From Arthrobacter sp. FW306-2-2C-D06B (GTDB taxonomy: Bacteria; Actinomycetota; Actinomycetes; Actinomycetales; Micrococcaceae), in contig NZ_CP084560.1 of NCBI RefSeq assembly GCF_021789175.1, positions 3,968,001-4,032,000 of the forward strand: a stretch of 64,000 nucleotides of DNA, read 5' to 3'. A model generated the notes under the pieces. The model was not told the DNA's origin, made no database searches, and was given only the letters and a program-made list of their open reading frames with translations. The position numbers were made by a program, and so were the translations under genes. Numbering within the stretch: position 1 is the stretch's first letter; every line of letters begins with the position of its first letter. Below, one piece after another: positions 24,698 through 34,866 of the stretch.

Positions 24698-25633
24698 TCA
24701 GCGCAACGCCACGACTCGCTTCACTATCAACCGGCTCTTGCGTAGCCGCACGGTGAGGCCGGTTCCCTGCCCACTCGCCGTTTTCAAGTCCGGACCGCAG
24801 AGGGTGATGCGGGTCTTGCGCATCCACAGCGTGTTGCTGTCCGTTCGGTTCATGGCGTCAAGCCGGTAGAGCAGCACCTGCCCCAATTGCAAGGTGGCCA
24901 CGAAATATTCGACGGCGGATAGCGCGTGCGGGTAGGCGGCTTCGAGTCCGCGGCGGTGGCCCAGGCGCTGGTTGAGAGAGGGCTGCTGGCGGAAAGAGAC
25001 GGTGGCGCGGGCGGTTTCGTGGTCCGGTTCGAGGACCAGGTCCAGCAGTGACACTTGCCGTTCTGCCCAGAGATCGCCGTAAAGGCGCGTGCCGGCGTTG
25101 CCCACCAAGGCTTCCTCGGACGGCGACTGGACCGAGGCAAGTCCGAGTCCAGCCGGGGCATGAGCTACTTCCAACGTGGCTGTCATGGATGCGACCGAGC
25201 ACCGAAGAACGGAAGCGGTTCCGTCGCTCACGTTTTGCAGCGTTGCCCGGCATTCGAGGTCGCCGAGCGCGCCCTCCACGGGTTCACCACCGCCGGAGAT
25301 GGACACCGACCTCACGTAGGCCTTGGGCAACAGTTCGGGAGAATAGCGGCTGGCCAGCAGGGCCTCTGCCATTCTGCAGGCAAGTACAAGGACGTCCGTG
25401 GTGCCCAGATGCGGAACCTGCTCCGATTCTCCTTTGACTGACCAGATTCCCTCCACACCCAACCCGGCGCGTGCCGAAAGCGTGGATTCGGACACCGTGT
25501 GGGCCACTCGGAGTTCATGCAGCCGCGGGTTGGTGGACTTGTAGCCATGGCTGAAGAAGCGGCGGCGTCCATCGCCCAGGAGGTCGTCGATGGAAGCGTA
25601 ACTCTTGGTGGCGGAGCGTAGAGCAAGTGGCAT
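24698..25633 (-). CDS. AvrD-family protein, probable acyl-sugar lactone (syringolide-type) synthase
   Basis: A 311-residue protein, the length I recall for Pseudomonas syringae AvrD. The start SYASIDDLLGDGRRRFFSHG followed by GYKSTNPRLHEL matches my memory of the AvrD N-terminus, where a SIDDxLG motif leads into an RFFG-GY segment. AvrD directs synthesis of syringolides, thought to form from D-xylulose and beta-ketoacyl chains. The ATG at 25633 has AAGGAA 5 bp upstream. It heads a same-strand series with KASIII and ACP, which would supply exactly such a beta-ketoacyl chain. Two hot-dog-like halves are possible but not certain. The family call rests on recall of the motif and length. Confidence 0.7.
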   Translation of the reverse strand: MPLALRSATKSYASIDDLLGDGRRRFFSHGYKSTNPRLHELRVAHTVSESTLSARAGLGVEGIWSVKGESEQVPHLGTTDVLVLACRMAEALLASRYSPELLPKAYVRSVSISGGGEPVEGALGDLECRATLQNVSDGTASVLRCSVASMTATLEVAHAPAGLGLASVQSPSEEALVGNAGTRLYGDLWAERQVSLLDLVLEPDHETARATVSFRQQPSLNQRLGHRRGLEAAYPHALSAVEYFVATLQLGQVLLYRLDAMNRTDSNTLWMRKTRITLCGPDLKTASGQGTGLTVRLRKSRLIVKRVVALR

Positions 25634-25744
25634 GGGTGTTCCTTGGATCGTCATCGGCGGTGATCCAAGGATCCGCCCCGGCGTCGCCGGTAGCCAGTGT
25701 CCCCGGATGGTGGTGGTGGCAGCACCACCCTCCGCCACCGAACG

Positions 25745-26686
<942 letters not shown>

Positions 26687-26829
26687 GAGAAATTCCTGAC
26701 AAAAAATTAGGACGAAACTAACTGAATATCGCGGGAACCTTAACTCCTCTGGTCCAGTCTTAATGCAAGCACAGGCGGAACGCACCCGCCGGCGAAAGCA
26801 CCAAAGCTGCAAGGGGAGCAGGACCGGCC

Positions 26830-27303
26830 ATGAAGACAACAACAGCCCTGGACGACGTTACCGCCATCAATGGCGTGATCACCGATCAGCAACCCGTTGA
26901 CTTCCATGCCCTGGGGCTCGCGGGCTGCATCGACCGATTGGCCGCACCGCTCCGCCGCCAAGGGACCGAAATCCACTGGGAGACCCCGCACCATGGTGTC
27001 GAAATCTCGTCCGGCTCCGCTTCCTTGCTCTACCACGCCGCCAAGGAAGTCCTCAGCAATGCGTTCAAGTACGCGCACGCCCACGACGTCACCGTCCGGC
27101 TCGCCGCCGTTTACCATGGGATCCGGCTGACAGTCACGGACAACGGTGCCGGATTCGACAGGCAGGGTGCGCCCGCCGGCGCACACCACGGATTCGGGCT
27201 CCGCCTCATGTCCATCGCCGTCAGCGAAGTGGGCGGCGACGTCTCCATCGTGTCCAGTCCGGGCAACGGAACCTGCGTAACGGTCACTTTGCCGCTCGAC
27301 TGA
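26830..27303 (+). CDS. Orphan histidine-kinase-like ATP-binding (HATPase_c) protein
   Basis: A 157-residue protein that contains only the C-terminal part of a NarL/DesK-type sensor kinase: an N-box (LLYHAAKEVLSNAFKYAHA), the G1 box (VTDNGAGFD) and the G2 region (GFGLRLMSIAVSEVGGDVSI). There is no membrane part, no dimerisation helix with a phospho-His, and no response regulator next to it. A GGGGAGCAGG ribosome site precedes the ATG. It may be an anti-sigma-like or accessory ATPase, or a reduced kinase that works with another protein. Confidence 0.85.
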   Translation: MKTTTALDDVTAINGVITDQQPVDFHALGLAGCIDRLAAPLRRQGTEIHWETPHHGVEISSGSASLLYHAAKEVLSNAFKYAHAHDVTVRLAAVYHGIRLTVTDNGAGFDRQGAPAGAHHGFGLRLMSIAVSEVGGDVSIVSSPGNGTCVTVTLPLD

Positions 27304-27395
27304 TAAGGGTGAGTGCCCGACGGCGGCAGGCACCCGCCGTCGTCGGTTTCGGCACTGCTGGTTCGCTATTCAAGTGAATCTGGTATGAAAGGCGA

Positions 27396-28286
27396 ATGAC
27401 CCCGTACAAATCCGAACCGCCCCTGGGCGGTTCCCGCGCGCACATCAAGTCGATTTTCCCCTCGCTGGCTCCCAGCGAACAGCGCGTGGCGCAGTTGTGC
27501 CTTGATTCCCCGGAGACCGTGGCCAGGATGTCGGTGGCGGATCTGGTCACCCAGACGGGGACATCGCCCGCGACGATCGTGCGGGCGTGCAAGAGCATGG
27601 GCTTTGACGGATTCCAGCACCTGCGCCAGGTCCTGCTGCGCGATCTGGGCGCCGCGGCACGGGACAGCATCCAACAGGAAGAGTCCGGGGCAACCGGCGA
27701 ACCCGGATCCTCCGAACACCTGGTTTCAGGGATCTTTTCCCGGGCCTCCCAGGACATCCGCGGAGCATTGGGGTCTTTGGACTTCGAGGCCTTCGACGCC
27801 GCTGTGAAAGCGATTCGCCAGGGCGGGCGCCTGCTGGTGGTGGCCAACGGAGCGTCACTCGCTCCCGCCCAATCCCTCGCCCTGCGGTTCCTGTCGGCCG
27901 GAGTGCAATGCGAGGCGCCATCCGACATTGTCTCGCAGCACATCTCCGCCAAGCTCCTCTCAGCGGGGGATGTCTGCATCGCCGTGAGTGACAGCGGAAT
28001 GAACTCCTTCACGATTGGTTCTGCGCGGATCGCGGCTGAACGCAAGGCAACCGTGATCGGGGTCACCAGCTATGCGAAATCCGAACTCGCCGACCTCTCG
28101 ACCCACACGCTCGTGGCCGGGGCTGAATTCCATTCGTGGAACGACCAGCTGCCCATTGGGAATATCGTCCAGATGCTGGTGCTGTCCGCCCTGCACGCCG
28201 CGGTGACGGCAGATTCTCCCGACGTTGAGCGCGCGCGTTCCGCTGTGTTCGAAGAAGTCCTCCACATGGTGGAAAACCCGGAATAA
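27396..28286 (+). CDS. RpiR/MurR-family transcriptional regulator
   Basis: A 296-residue regulator. Residues of about 15-90 form the RpiR winged helix (SEQRVAQLCLDSPETVARMS, then TSPATIVRACKSMGFDGF). Residues of about 125-260 are a SIS sugar-phosphate-binding domain (GGRLLVVANGASLAPAQSLA, then CIAVSDSGMNSFTI). RpiR proteins sense phosphosugars. It stands directly ahead of an ABC importer operon whose upstream region carries two strong palindromes, so it is the likely regulator of that operon. The phosphosugar-binding domain fits with the phosphatase genes in the operon. The ATG at 27396 follows a GAAAGG site. Confidence 0.9.
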   Translation: MTPYKSEPPLGGSRAHIKSIFPSLAPSEQRVAQLCLDSPETVARMSVADLVTQTGTSPATIVRACKSMGFDGFQHLRQVLLRDLGAAARDSIQQEESGATGEPGSSEHLVSGIFSRASQDIRGALGSLDFEAFDAAVKAIRQGGRLLVVANGASLAPAQSLALRFLSAGVQCEAPSDIVSQHISAKLLSAGDVCIAVSDSGMNSFTIGSARIAAERKATVIGVTSYAKSELADLSTHTLVAGAEFHSWNDQLPIGNIVQMLVLSALHAAVTADSPDVERARSAVFEEVLHMVENPE

Positions 28287-28295
28287 CTTCCGGCA

Positions 28296-28424
28296 TGAAA
28301 CGCGGGCGGTTTCAACTGTTTCCTGTCAGCGCACGGGGAGTTAATCAACTCCGCACCGACTGTTAATAATCGAGCCCCACCCTTCAAGGGTAAGACGTTT
28401 CCTAAATAATTCGATTTAGGAAAC
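28296..28424 (+). promoter_or_regulatory. Two RpiR-type operator candidates before the ABC operon
   Basis: TGAAAC at 28296-28301 and GTTTCA at 28309-28314 form one palindrome with a 7-bp gap. GTTTCCTAAAT at 28397-28407 is exactly repeated in reverse at 28414-28424. A further GGAGTT/AACTCC pair spans 28337-28352. The AT-rich second site lies 22 bp before the ATPase start, where a bound repressor would block transcription. Confidence 0.7.
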
Positions 28425-28445
28425 ATCGTTTCCCCGGAGGTGCTC

Positions 28446-29597
28446 GTGGGCCGACTAGTGCTCAACCAGTTGTCGCGTTCATTCAAGAACGTGTCGGCGG
28501 TAAAGAACGTATCGCTCACCGTCGAAGACGGTGACTTCCTGGTCCTGCTCGGCCCCAGTGGCTGCGGCAAGACCACCCTGCTCCGCATGATCGCGGGCCT
28601 CTTGGAACCGACGTCGGGCTCGCTCGAACTGGACGGAACCGACATCACCACCGCCCCGTCCAAGAAGCGCGACTTGGCCATGGTGTTCCAGAGCTACGCC
28701 CTGTACCCGCACCTCAGCGTGGCGAAAAACCTTGCCTTCCCGCTCCACGTGCGGCGCACCGACAAGCAGGAAGTCAAGAAGCGCGTGGAGGCCGTGGCCG
28801 AAATGGTGGAGATAGGCCACCTCCTGGACCGCAAGCCGAAGGAACTGTCCGGCGGCCAGCGCCAACGCGTCGCAGTTGCGCGCGCCTTGGTACGGGAGCC
28901 CAAGGCCTTCCTCATGGACGAACCCCTGTCCAACCTGGATGCCAAGCTCCGCACCGCGACCCGGCAGGAGCTGGCCGGATTGCACAAGCGCCTCGGTGCC
29001 ACGTTCATCTACGTCACACATGACCAAGTGGAAGCCATGACCATGGCAACCAAGATCGCGCTGCTCAACGGAGGCCAGCTCGAGCAACTCGGCACGCCGG
29101 AAGAGCTCTACGACAAGCCGGCATCCGTGTTCGCGGCAGGCTTCCTGGGCTCCCCGGCCACCAACCTGATCGACGCCGAACTTTCCACCAGCAACGGTTC
29201 CATCACCGTCATGGCGCCGTCCCTGGAAGCGGTGCTATGGGACGGGGAAACACCCCGGCGGGACGTCGTGCTGGGCATCCGCCCCGAGCACCTGAGCATC
29301 CACGCACCCGGCTCTTCCGCAGCGGCGCCGAGCTCCGGGGCAGCCCTTCGGGGCATCGTTGACCTGAGCGAAAACCTTGGCAGCGAACAGGTCATCTACT
29401 GCCGGGTCGGCGATAACCGCGTGGCCGTCCGCGCCCCGCGCGGCCAACACTGGGAGCCGGGCAACGCCGTCGTACTCAGTGCCGAAGCCAAAAACCTCCA
29501 CCTCTTTGACCGCGTAAGCGGCAGGCGACTCGAATGGCACGCAGACGCGAAGCACGCGCCCACTGCGAGCTCGGCGCAGCCAGCGGCCTCGGTCTAA
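28446..29597 (+). CDS. ABC importer ATPase (MsmK/UgpC-like)
   Basis: A 383-residue ATPase of the carbohydrate importer class. Walker A is GPSGCGKTT at about residue 38, the Q-loop VFQSYALYPHL, signature LSGGQRQR, Walker B AFLMDEPLSNLD, H-loop YVTHDQVEAMT, and a C-terminal TOBE-like domain of about 120 residues (VVLGIRPEHLS). The GTG at 28446 is preferred because GGAGG lies 6 bp upstream; the GTG at 28440 would touch it. It is the first gene of the operon and could also energise the sugar importer at 3.4-6.6 kb, which lacks an ATPase. Confidence 0.93.
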   Translation: MGRLVLNQLSRSFKNVSAVKNVSLTVEDGDFLVLLGPSGCGKTTLLRMIAGLLEPTSGSLELDGTDITTAPSKKRDLAMVFQSYALYPHLSVAKNLAFPLHVRRTDKQEVKKRVEAVAEMVEIGHLLDRKPKELSGGQRQRVAVARALVREPKAFLMDEPLSNLDAKLRTATRQELAGLHKRLGATFIYVTHDQVEAMTMATKIALLNGGQLEQLGTPEELYDKPASVFAAGFLGSPATNLIDAELSTSNGSITVMAPSLEAVLWDGETPRRDVVLGIRPEHLSIHAPGSSAAAPSSGAALRGIVDLSENLGSEQVIYCRVGDNRVAVRAPRGQHWEPGNAVVLSAEAKNLHLFDRVSGRRLEWHADAKHAPTASSAQPAASV

Positions 29598-29674
29598 CAG
29601 CCGCTCTTCCCCCATACTCCGGCCCCAAACCGGAACCTGCAGTACCCACCCAACCCAGCAATCAAGGAAATATT

Positions 29675-31030
29675 GTGCGCCCTCTCCGTTCAATTGCACT
29701 GACCATCGCCGCTGGCACCGCCGCATTGGCGCTCGCTGGCTGTTCCGGCACCTCGCAGGCCAGCACCGTGAGCAACCAGGTCATCCCGGAACTCACGGCA
29801 GACCAGCAAGTCAACATCACCTTCGAAAGCTACAACCTGGCCCAGGCCGGCGTCTGGACCGATACCGTCAAAGGCCTGGTAGCCGACTTCGAAAAGGCCC
29901 ACCCGAACATCCACGTCACCGCGCAGGCACCGCAGGGCGGCGGCGCCGTCGGATCCAACACGGTCAGCAGCGTCCAGACGCAGCTACTCGCCGGACACGC
30001 GCCCGACGTCGCGCAGTTGACGTTCGATTCCCTCGACTTCGCCGCCACCCAACTTGGCGCTCAGCCCATCAGCGACCTGGTCGGCCAGAAAGCCGTCGAC
30101 GACGCCCTCGGCGGCGCCCACCCGTTCCACCCCAACGCGAAGCACCTCGCCGACTGGAACGGCAAGACCTACGGCATTCCCTACGTCTTCTCCACCCCTG
30201 TCCTCTTCTACAACGCCACCAAGCTCGCCGACGCCGGAATCACCAACCCGGACCTCTCCACCTGGGACAAGGTGGAGGCAGCCGCAAAGGCTGTTTCCGC
30301 GAAGACCGGAAAGCCTTCCCTGGACATCTCGTGCGCAAGCATCGGAGGCAACTGGTGCATGCAAGGCATCTTCAAGTCGAACGGAGCCCAGGTTCTCTCC
30401 GATGACCGCAAGACCATCGGATTCGGCTCGGACGCGGCCGTCGACACGGTTACGCAGCTCGCACAGCTGACGAAGGACGGCGTGCTGCGCAACGCAGACA
30501 GCAACGCACAATACGAAGGCCTCCCGAAGGGCGATACCGCCTTCATCCTTACTACCTCAGCGCTCCAGGGCTCATTCATGTCCGCTGCCACCAAGGGCGG
30601 CTGGGAACTCAAGGCCGCCGGCATGCCCTCCTTCGGCAGCAAGCCTGCCGTGCCCACCAACTCCGGCTCGGCCCTGTTCGTACTCTCACAGGATCCCGCG
30701 AAGCAGCGCGCCGGCTGGGAGTTGATCAAGTTCATGACCAGCGACCACGCCTACGAGCAGATCTCGACCAAGATCGGCTACCTGCCGCTGCGCACCTCGC
30801 TGACCGCTCCGGGCGGTTCCCTCTACGACTGGGCCCAGAAGAACCCGCTCCTGGCCCCGAACCTCGCGCAGCTTGACCGCCTCCAGCCGTGGGTTTCCTA
30901 CCCGGGAAACAGCTACGTGCAGATCGACGACATCCTCGGCAAGGCCATCGAGAACGTCGTCTACTACGGCAAGGACGCAAAAACCACCATGGCCGACGCC
31001 CAGAAGCGCGCCCAGGACCTGATCCCCTAA
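29675..31030 (+). CDS. ABC importer solute-binding lipoprotein
   Basis: A 451-residue family 1 binding protein. GTG 29675 gives a basic start, hydrophobic stretch and lipobox LAGC with Cys23, with AAGGAA just upstream; the longer frame overlaps the ATPase gene and has no signal. The mature part starts QQVNITFESYNL and contains a WNGKTYGIPYVFSTPVLFYN segment typical of sugar and glycerophosphodiester binders. Neighbouring phosphatase genes suggest a phosphorylated ligand; unproven. Confidence 0.9.
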   Translation: MRPLRSIALTIAAGTAALALAGCSGTSQASTVSNQVIPELTADQQVNITFESYNLAQAGVWTDTVKGLVADFEKAHPNIHVTAQAPQGGGAVGSNTVSSVQTQLLAGHAPDVAQLTFDSLDFAATQLGAQPISDLVGQKAVDDALGGAHPFHPNAKHLADWNGKTYGIPYVFSTPVLFYNATKLADAGITNPDLSTWDKVEAAAKAVSAKTGKPSLDISCASIGGNWCMQGIFKSNGAQVLSDDRKTIGFGSDAAVDTVTQLAQLTKDGVLRNADSNAQYEGLPKGDTAFILTTSALQGSFMSAATKGGWELKAAGMPSFGSKPAVPTNSGSALFVLSQDPAKQRAGWELIKFMTSDHAYEQISTKIGYLPLRTSLTAPGGSLYDWAQKNPLLAPNLAQLDRLQPWVSYPGNSYVQIDDILGKAIENVVYYGKDAKTTMADAQKRAQDLIP

Positions 31031-31060
31031 CTTCTCTCACCCATCCAAAGGACACCAGCT

Positions 31061-31861
31061 GTGACAACCACTGCCGAGGACGCAGTCTTCGGAACCCGCA
31101 ACCGCCCCTACCCCGTGGAGGGCACCTACAACTTCCGGAGCACGGCGGGCTACGCCGCCGCCGCGGCGGGCGATACCGCCGCCGCGCGGACCGTCCGCGA
31201 ACGGAAGTTGTACCGCTCTGACGCACTGCACGGACTGACCGACGCCGGACGCCGCCAATTCTCCGAGCTCGGCATCCGTCTGGTCATCGACCTGCGTGAC
31301 CGCACCGAGTTGGAGAAGTCGCCCAGCAAACTCGACGGACTCGGCGTCGACACCAGGCACAACCCGATTTTCGAAGAAGGTAACGTCCCCGGTACGGCAG
31401 AGATCACCACCCTGCTGGACATCTACCGGCTCATGATCCGTAGCCACGGGCAGCGCCTTGCCGACGCCGTCCGCCTCATCGCCGACTCCGGGACGGAGCC
31501 CGTGCTGGTCCACTGCACCGCGGGCAAGGACCGCACCGGCGTCGTCATTGCCCTGGCCCTCCTGGCAGCAGGAGTGGACCGCGAGCAGGTGATCCTGGAC
31601 TACGTAGCCAGCGAGGAGAACCTGCGCGGCGAATGGAGCGAGGCCATGGTGGCAGCCGCCTCCAGCCACCCGGGCCTTGCAGGCATCGGCGAGGAACTCC
31701 GGGAAATCATCTCCGCGAGTCCCGCCACTGTCCTGGAAACCACACTGGACCTCATCGACGAAGTGTACGGCGGCGCCACTGGTCTGCTCCAGGCACACGA
31801 TTTCAGCGACGCCGACCTCGAACGGCTCAGGGACGTCCTGACCACCAGCTCCACCCGCTAA
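31061..31861 (+). CDS. Tyrosine-phosphatase-like protein (Y_phosphatase3 type)
   Basis: A 266-residue cytosolic phosphatase. The P-loop VLVHCTAGKDRTGVV has the CX5R signature (Cys152, Arg158), and DLRDRTE fits the conserved early motif of the family. Such enzymes act on phosphotyrosine, phosphoinositides or small phosphate esters. GTG 31061 follows AAAGGACACC. It lies between the binding protein and the other transport genes, so it is more likely to act on the imported phospho-compound than on proteins. No signal peptide is present. Confidence 0.9.
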   Translation: MTTTAEDAVFGTRNRPYPVEGTYNFRSTAGYAAAAAGDTAAARTVRERKLYRSDALHGLTDAGRRQFSELGIRLVIDLRDRTELEKSPSKLDGLGVDTRHNPIFEEGNVPGTAEITTLLDIYRLMIRSHGQRLADAVRLIADSGTEPVLVHCTAGKDRTGVVIALALLAAGVDREQVILDYVASEENLRGEWSEAMVAAASSHPGLAGIGEELREIISASPATVLETTLDLIDEVYGGATGLLQAHDFSDADLERLRDVLTTSSTR

Positions 31862-31905
31862 GAACCACCGCTACCCACCGCAGATAATTACAAGGAGACA
31901 AGACC

Positions 31906-32868
31906 ATGAGCACAGAACTCCAGCACCCCGCCCCCGAGCACTTCATCCTGCACATCAGCGACACCCACTTCGTGGCGGACAACGACCTCCTGCACGGCAG
32001 CGTGGACAGCGACGAGAACCTGCGCCAGCTCTTCCGAGACTTCGTCAAGGCCCAGGTCAAGCCCGAAGCACTCGTGTTCACCGGCGACCTCGCCGACACC
32101 GGCCGCCCGGACGCCTACGTCCGCCTCCGCAACATCGTGGAACCCGTGGCCGAGGAACTCGGCGCCAAGATCATCTGGGTCATGGGCAACCACGACGCGC
32201 GCACCGCCTTCCGTTCGGGCCTCCTTGACTCCGACGCGGGTGAGGAATCCGTGGATATGGTCCACGACGTCAACGGCTTGCGCATCATCGCCCTGGACTC
32301 CACGGTTCCGGGCAAGCACCACGGCGAAATCTCGGACGAGCAGCTCGCTTGGCTGTCCGATGTCCTGGCTACCCCGGCGCCGCACGGCACGCTCATCGCC
32401 CTGCACCACCCGCCGGTTCCGAGCCCGCTGGAGATGATGGCCATGTTCGAGCTGCGTGAGCAGAGCCGCTTCGAGAAGGTCATCGAAGGCACCGACGTCC
32501 GTGGCATCCTGGCCGGCCACCTGCACTACTCCACGTTCAGCACCTTCGGAGGCGCTCCCGTGACGGTTGCCTCGGCCACGTGCTACACGCAGGACCTGAA
32601 CGTCGCACCGAAGTCGATGCGCGGACAGAACGGTGCGCAGGCGTTCAACCTGATCCACATCTACCAGGACAAGATGCTCAGCACCGTCGTGCCGATCGGC
32701 GAGTTCTCCACGGTGTACTCCGTCACGGCCGAGCAAATGGCGGCCTTCGAGAAGATGACCCTCGAAGAGGCCACCGCCGCGATGACCGCCCCCGGCGAGG
32801 AGTCCGACGTCGAGCCCTCAACCGACGTCGAAGCGGCCGACGGCGAGCTCGCCGAAAGCGTTCGCTAA
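31906..32868 (+). CDS. Metallophosphoesterase (CpdA/GpdQ-type phosphodiesterase)
   Basis: A 320-residue calcineurin-like phosphoesterase with every metal motif: HISDTHF (Asp19, His21), VFTGDLADTG, WVMGNHDAR, ALHHPPV and LAGHLHYST. The class hydrolyses cyclic nucleotides or glycerophosphodiesters. An AAGGAGACAAG ribosome site precedes the ATG. It is followed 31 bp later by the permease genes. With the tyrosine-type phosphatase it could release phosphate from an imported phosphodiester in two steps. The last 35 residues are acidic and low in complexity. Confidence 0.92.
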   Translation: MSTELQHPAPEHFILHISDTHFVADNDLLHGSVDSDENLRQLFRDFVKAQVKPEALVFTGDLADTGRPDAYVRLRNIVEPVAEELGAKIIWVMGNHDARTAFRSGLLDSDAGEESVDMVHDVNGLRIIALDSTVPGKHHGEISDEQLAWLSDVLATPAPHGTLIALHHPPVPSPLEMMAMFELREQSRFEKVIEGTDVRGILAGHLHYSTFSTFGGAPVTVASATCYTQDLNVAPKSMRGQNGAQAFNLIHIYQDKMLSTVVPIGEFSTVYSVTAEQMAAFEKMTLEEATAAMTAPGEESDVEPSTDVEAADGELAESVR

Positions 32869-32899
32869 CCAGCCACAGCGCCGGAAGGAAGCCGAAAGA

Positions 32900-33856
32900 A
32901 TGTTCATCGAGACCGCCGGGCCGGCAGCGGGCATTGCCCCTGCCGGCCCGACGGGGCTCCCGGTTACGCGCCGTCCCAACCGCCGCGCCCTGAGCCCCTA
33001 CCTCTACATCCTGCCCGCCGTGGTCCTGCTACTCGTGTGGACGTACTGGCCGCTGGGACAGACCGTCAACCTGTCCTTCAACGACTGGAACCTGATCCCC
33101 ACCAAGCCCAAACAATATGTCGACGTTCAGAAATACGCGAAGGTCCTGAGCCTGCCCGAACTGCACCAAGCGCTCATCAACACCGGCTTGTACATCCTGG
33201 CGTTCCTGGGAATTTCCGTTGCGTTGCCGCTCGTGTTCGCGCTGCTTTCGCGCAAGGTCCAGGGCAAGGCGCGCACGGCCTATCAAGCACTGATCTTCGT
33301 TCCCTTCCTCATCACTCCCGTGGCCAGCAGCGCGATCTGGCGGTGGCTGTTCGCCCCTGAGGGCGGGACGATTCCCGCGATCGCCGCCGCCCTGGGCGCA
33401 CCGATAGGCAACGTGTTCCGCGATCCCGACAGTTCGATGATCGCGGTGATCGTGATTGTCGGCTGGCAGATGCTCGGCTTCGGCGTGCTCGTCGTGTCTG
33501 CAGGACTGGCGGGCATCAGCCCGGACTATGCCGCCGCCGCATCGATCGACGGCGCGAGCGGCAGGCAGATCACGTGGCGGATCATCATCCCGTTGCTTTC
33601 GCCGAGCCTGGTGTTCCTCTCGCTCATGACCATCCTGCTGTCCGCGCAGTGGACCTACCCCATCATCGACCTCGTGACGCAGGGCGGGCCGGGCAATTCA
33701 TCCACCAACATCTACTACCTGCTGTACCAGTTCGGCTTCAGGAACTTCGACGCCGGCCTGTCCTCCGCGGCGGGCACGCTCTTCTTCCTCGGATTCGGGC
33801 TGATCGCCCTGGTCTTCGTGGAACTCTCGGAGCGACTCAGCTTTTACGACAACTAG
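32900..33856 (+). CDS. ABC importer permease (UgpA/MalF-like)
   Basis: A 318-residue permease with six hydrophobic segments and the EAA loop AAASIDGASGRQITWRIIIP at about residue 213. GGAAGGAAG lies 12 bp before the ATG. It pairs with the next permease and the ATPase and binding protein encoded upstream. Confidence 0.92.
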   Translation: MFIETAGPAAGIAPAGPTGLPVTRRPNRRALSPYLYILPAVVLLLVWTYWPLGQTVNLSFNDWNLIPTKPKQYVDVQKYAKVLSLPELHQALINTGLYILAFLGISVALPLVFALLSRKVQGKARTAYQALIFVPFLITPVASSAIWRWLFAPEGGTIPAIAAALGAPIGNVFRDPDSSMIAVIVIVGWQMLGFGVLVVSAGLAGISPDYAAAASIDGASGRQITWRIIIPLLSPSLVFLSLMTILLSAQWTYPIIDLVTQGGPGNSSTNIYYLLYQFGFRNFDAGLSSAAGTLFFLGFGLIALVFVELSERLSFYDN

Positions 33857-33867
33857 AAAGAACCACC

Positions 33868-34758
33868 ATGGCCTTCATCACCATCGCCCCGCCGGCCCAG
33901 CCTGGTTCCGTTGATGCTCAGCTTTCAGGACCGAGGAAAGTTTCAGGGCCGTTCTCCTCGTTGCGGTCATTGCCCAGCCACGTTCTCCTGATCGTGTTGG
34001 CGATCGTTTCGATCTTCCCCATCTACTGGATGTTCGTCACGGCCTTCCGGCCGTCGTCGGACGCCTTGTCAACCAACCCGTTGCCGGGACCCCTGAGTCT
34101 TGAGAGTTTCCAGTACGTCCTGAAGACCATCCCCATCGCGGGCATGCTGGCGAATACCTTCGGCATGGCGCTGACGCTGGCTGCATCCCAACTGCTAGTG
34201 GCCATCCTGGCTTCTTACGGTTTCGCCCGTTGGGACTTTATCGGAAAGAAGGCCCTGTACCTGTTGTTCGTGGGGTCCTGGTTGGTCCCTTTCCAGGTCA
34301 CGATGATTCCCAACTACTTGCTGGTGTCCCAGATGGGCCTTCTCAACACCATCACCGGCGTTGTCATCCCGCAGTTGTGTTCGGCCTTCGCGGTGATGAT
34401 GCTGCGCCAGCACCTCGAGGCCTTCCCCAAGGACCTCCTTGATGCGAGCCAGATGGATGGGCGGTCATCGTGGCGGACACTGTGGGAAGTGGTGGTTCCG
34501 AACCTCCGCCCGGCACTTGCGGCCCTTGGCATCATGCTGTTCATCAGCGCCTGGAACGAGTACTTGTGGCCATCACTGATCATGCAGAAGTCCGATGCCC
34601 TCATCCAGGTCGGCATCCGCGGCTTCCTGGGCGCCGAAGGCAACAACTGGGGCGCCATCATGGCGGCATCCTCGCTCGCGTGCCTGCCGATCTTCCTGAT
34701 CTACATCTTCCTGCAGCGATACGTCGTGGATGCGTTCGTCCGCTCGGGGCTGAAGTAA
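33868..34758 (+). CDS. ABC importer permease (UgpE/MalG-like)
   Basis: A 296-residue permease with six hydrophobic segments and the EAA loop DASQMDGRSSWRTLWEVVVP at about residue 193. The ATG at 33868 follows the previous stop by 11 bp; the longer in-frame region overlaps the first permease and is rejected. It is the last gene of the operon that began at 28446. Confidence 0.92.
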   Translation: MAFITIAPPAQPGSVDAQLSGPRKVSGPFSSLRSLPSHVLLIVLAIVSIFPIYWMFVTAFRPSSDALSTNPLPGPLSLESFQYVLKTIPIAGMLANTFGMALTLAASQLLVAILASYGFARWDFIGKKALYLLFVGSWLVPFQVTMIPNYLLVSQMGLLNTITGVVIPQLCSAFAVMMLRQHLEAFPKDLLDASQMDGRSSWRTLWEVVVPNLRPALAALGIMLFISAWNEYLWPSLIMQKSDALIQVGIRGFLGAEGNNWGAIMAASSLACLPIFLIYIFLQRYVVDAFVRSGLK

Positions 34759-34831
34759 CCCTCGCCCGGAACGCTCGCTCACTTACGCCGCCGTTTCGGC
34801 CGACGCGCGCTCATATATACGGCCGATTTCG

Positions 34832-34866
34832 GAATCCCTCGCTCACTAAAGGTGAGCGAGGGATTC
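34832..34866. terminator. Hairpin with 15-bp arms in a 350-bp intergenic region
   Basis: GAATCCCTCGCTCAC pairs perfectly with 34852-34866 around TAAAG. Outside it, GGCCG (34821-34825) and CGGCC (34873-34877) can extend the stem. It lies 73 bp after the importer operon and may terminate it. The rest of 34759-34979 contains no gene that I can support. Confidence 0.6.
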
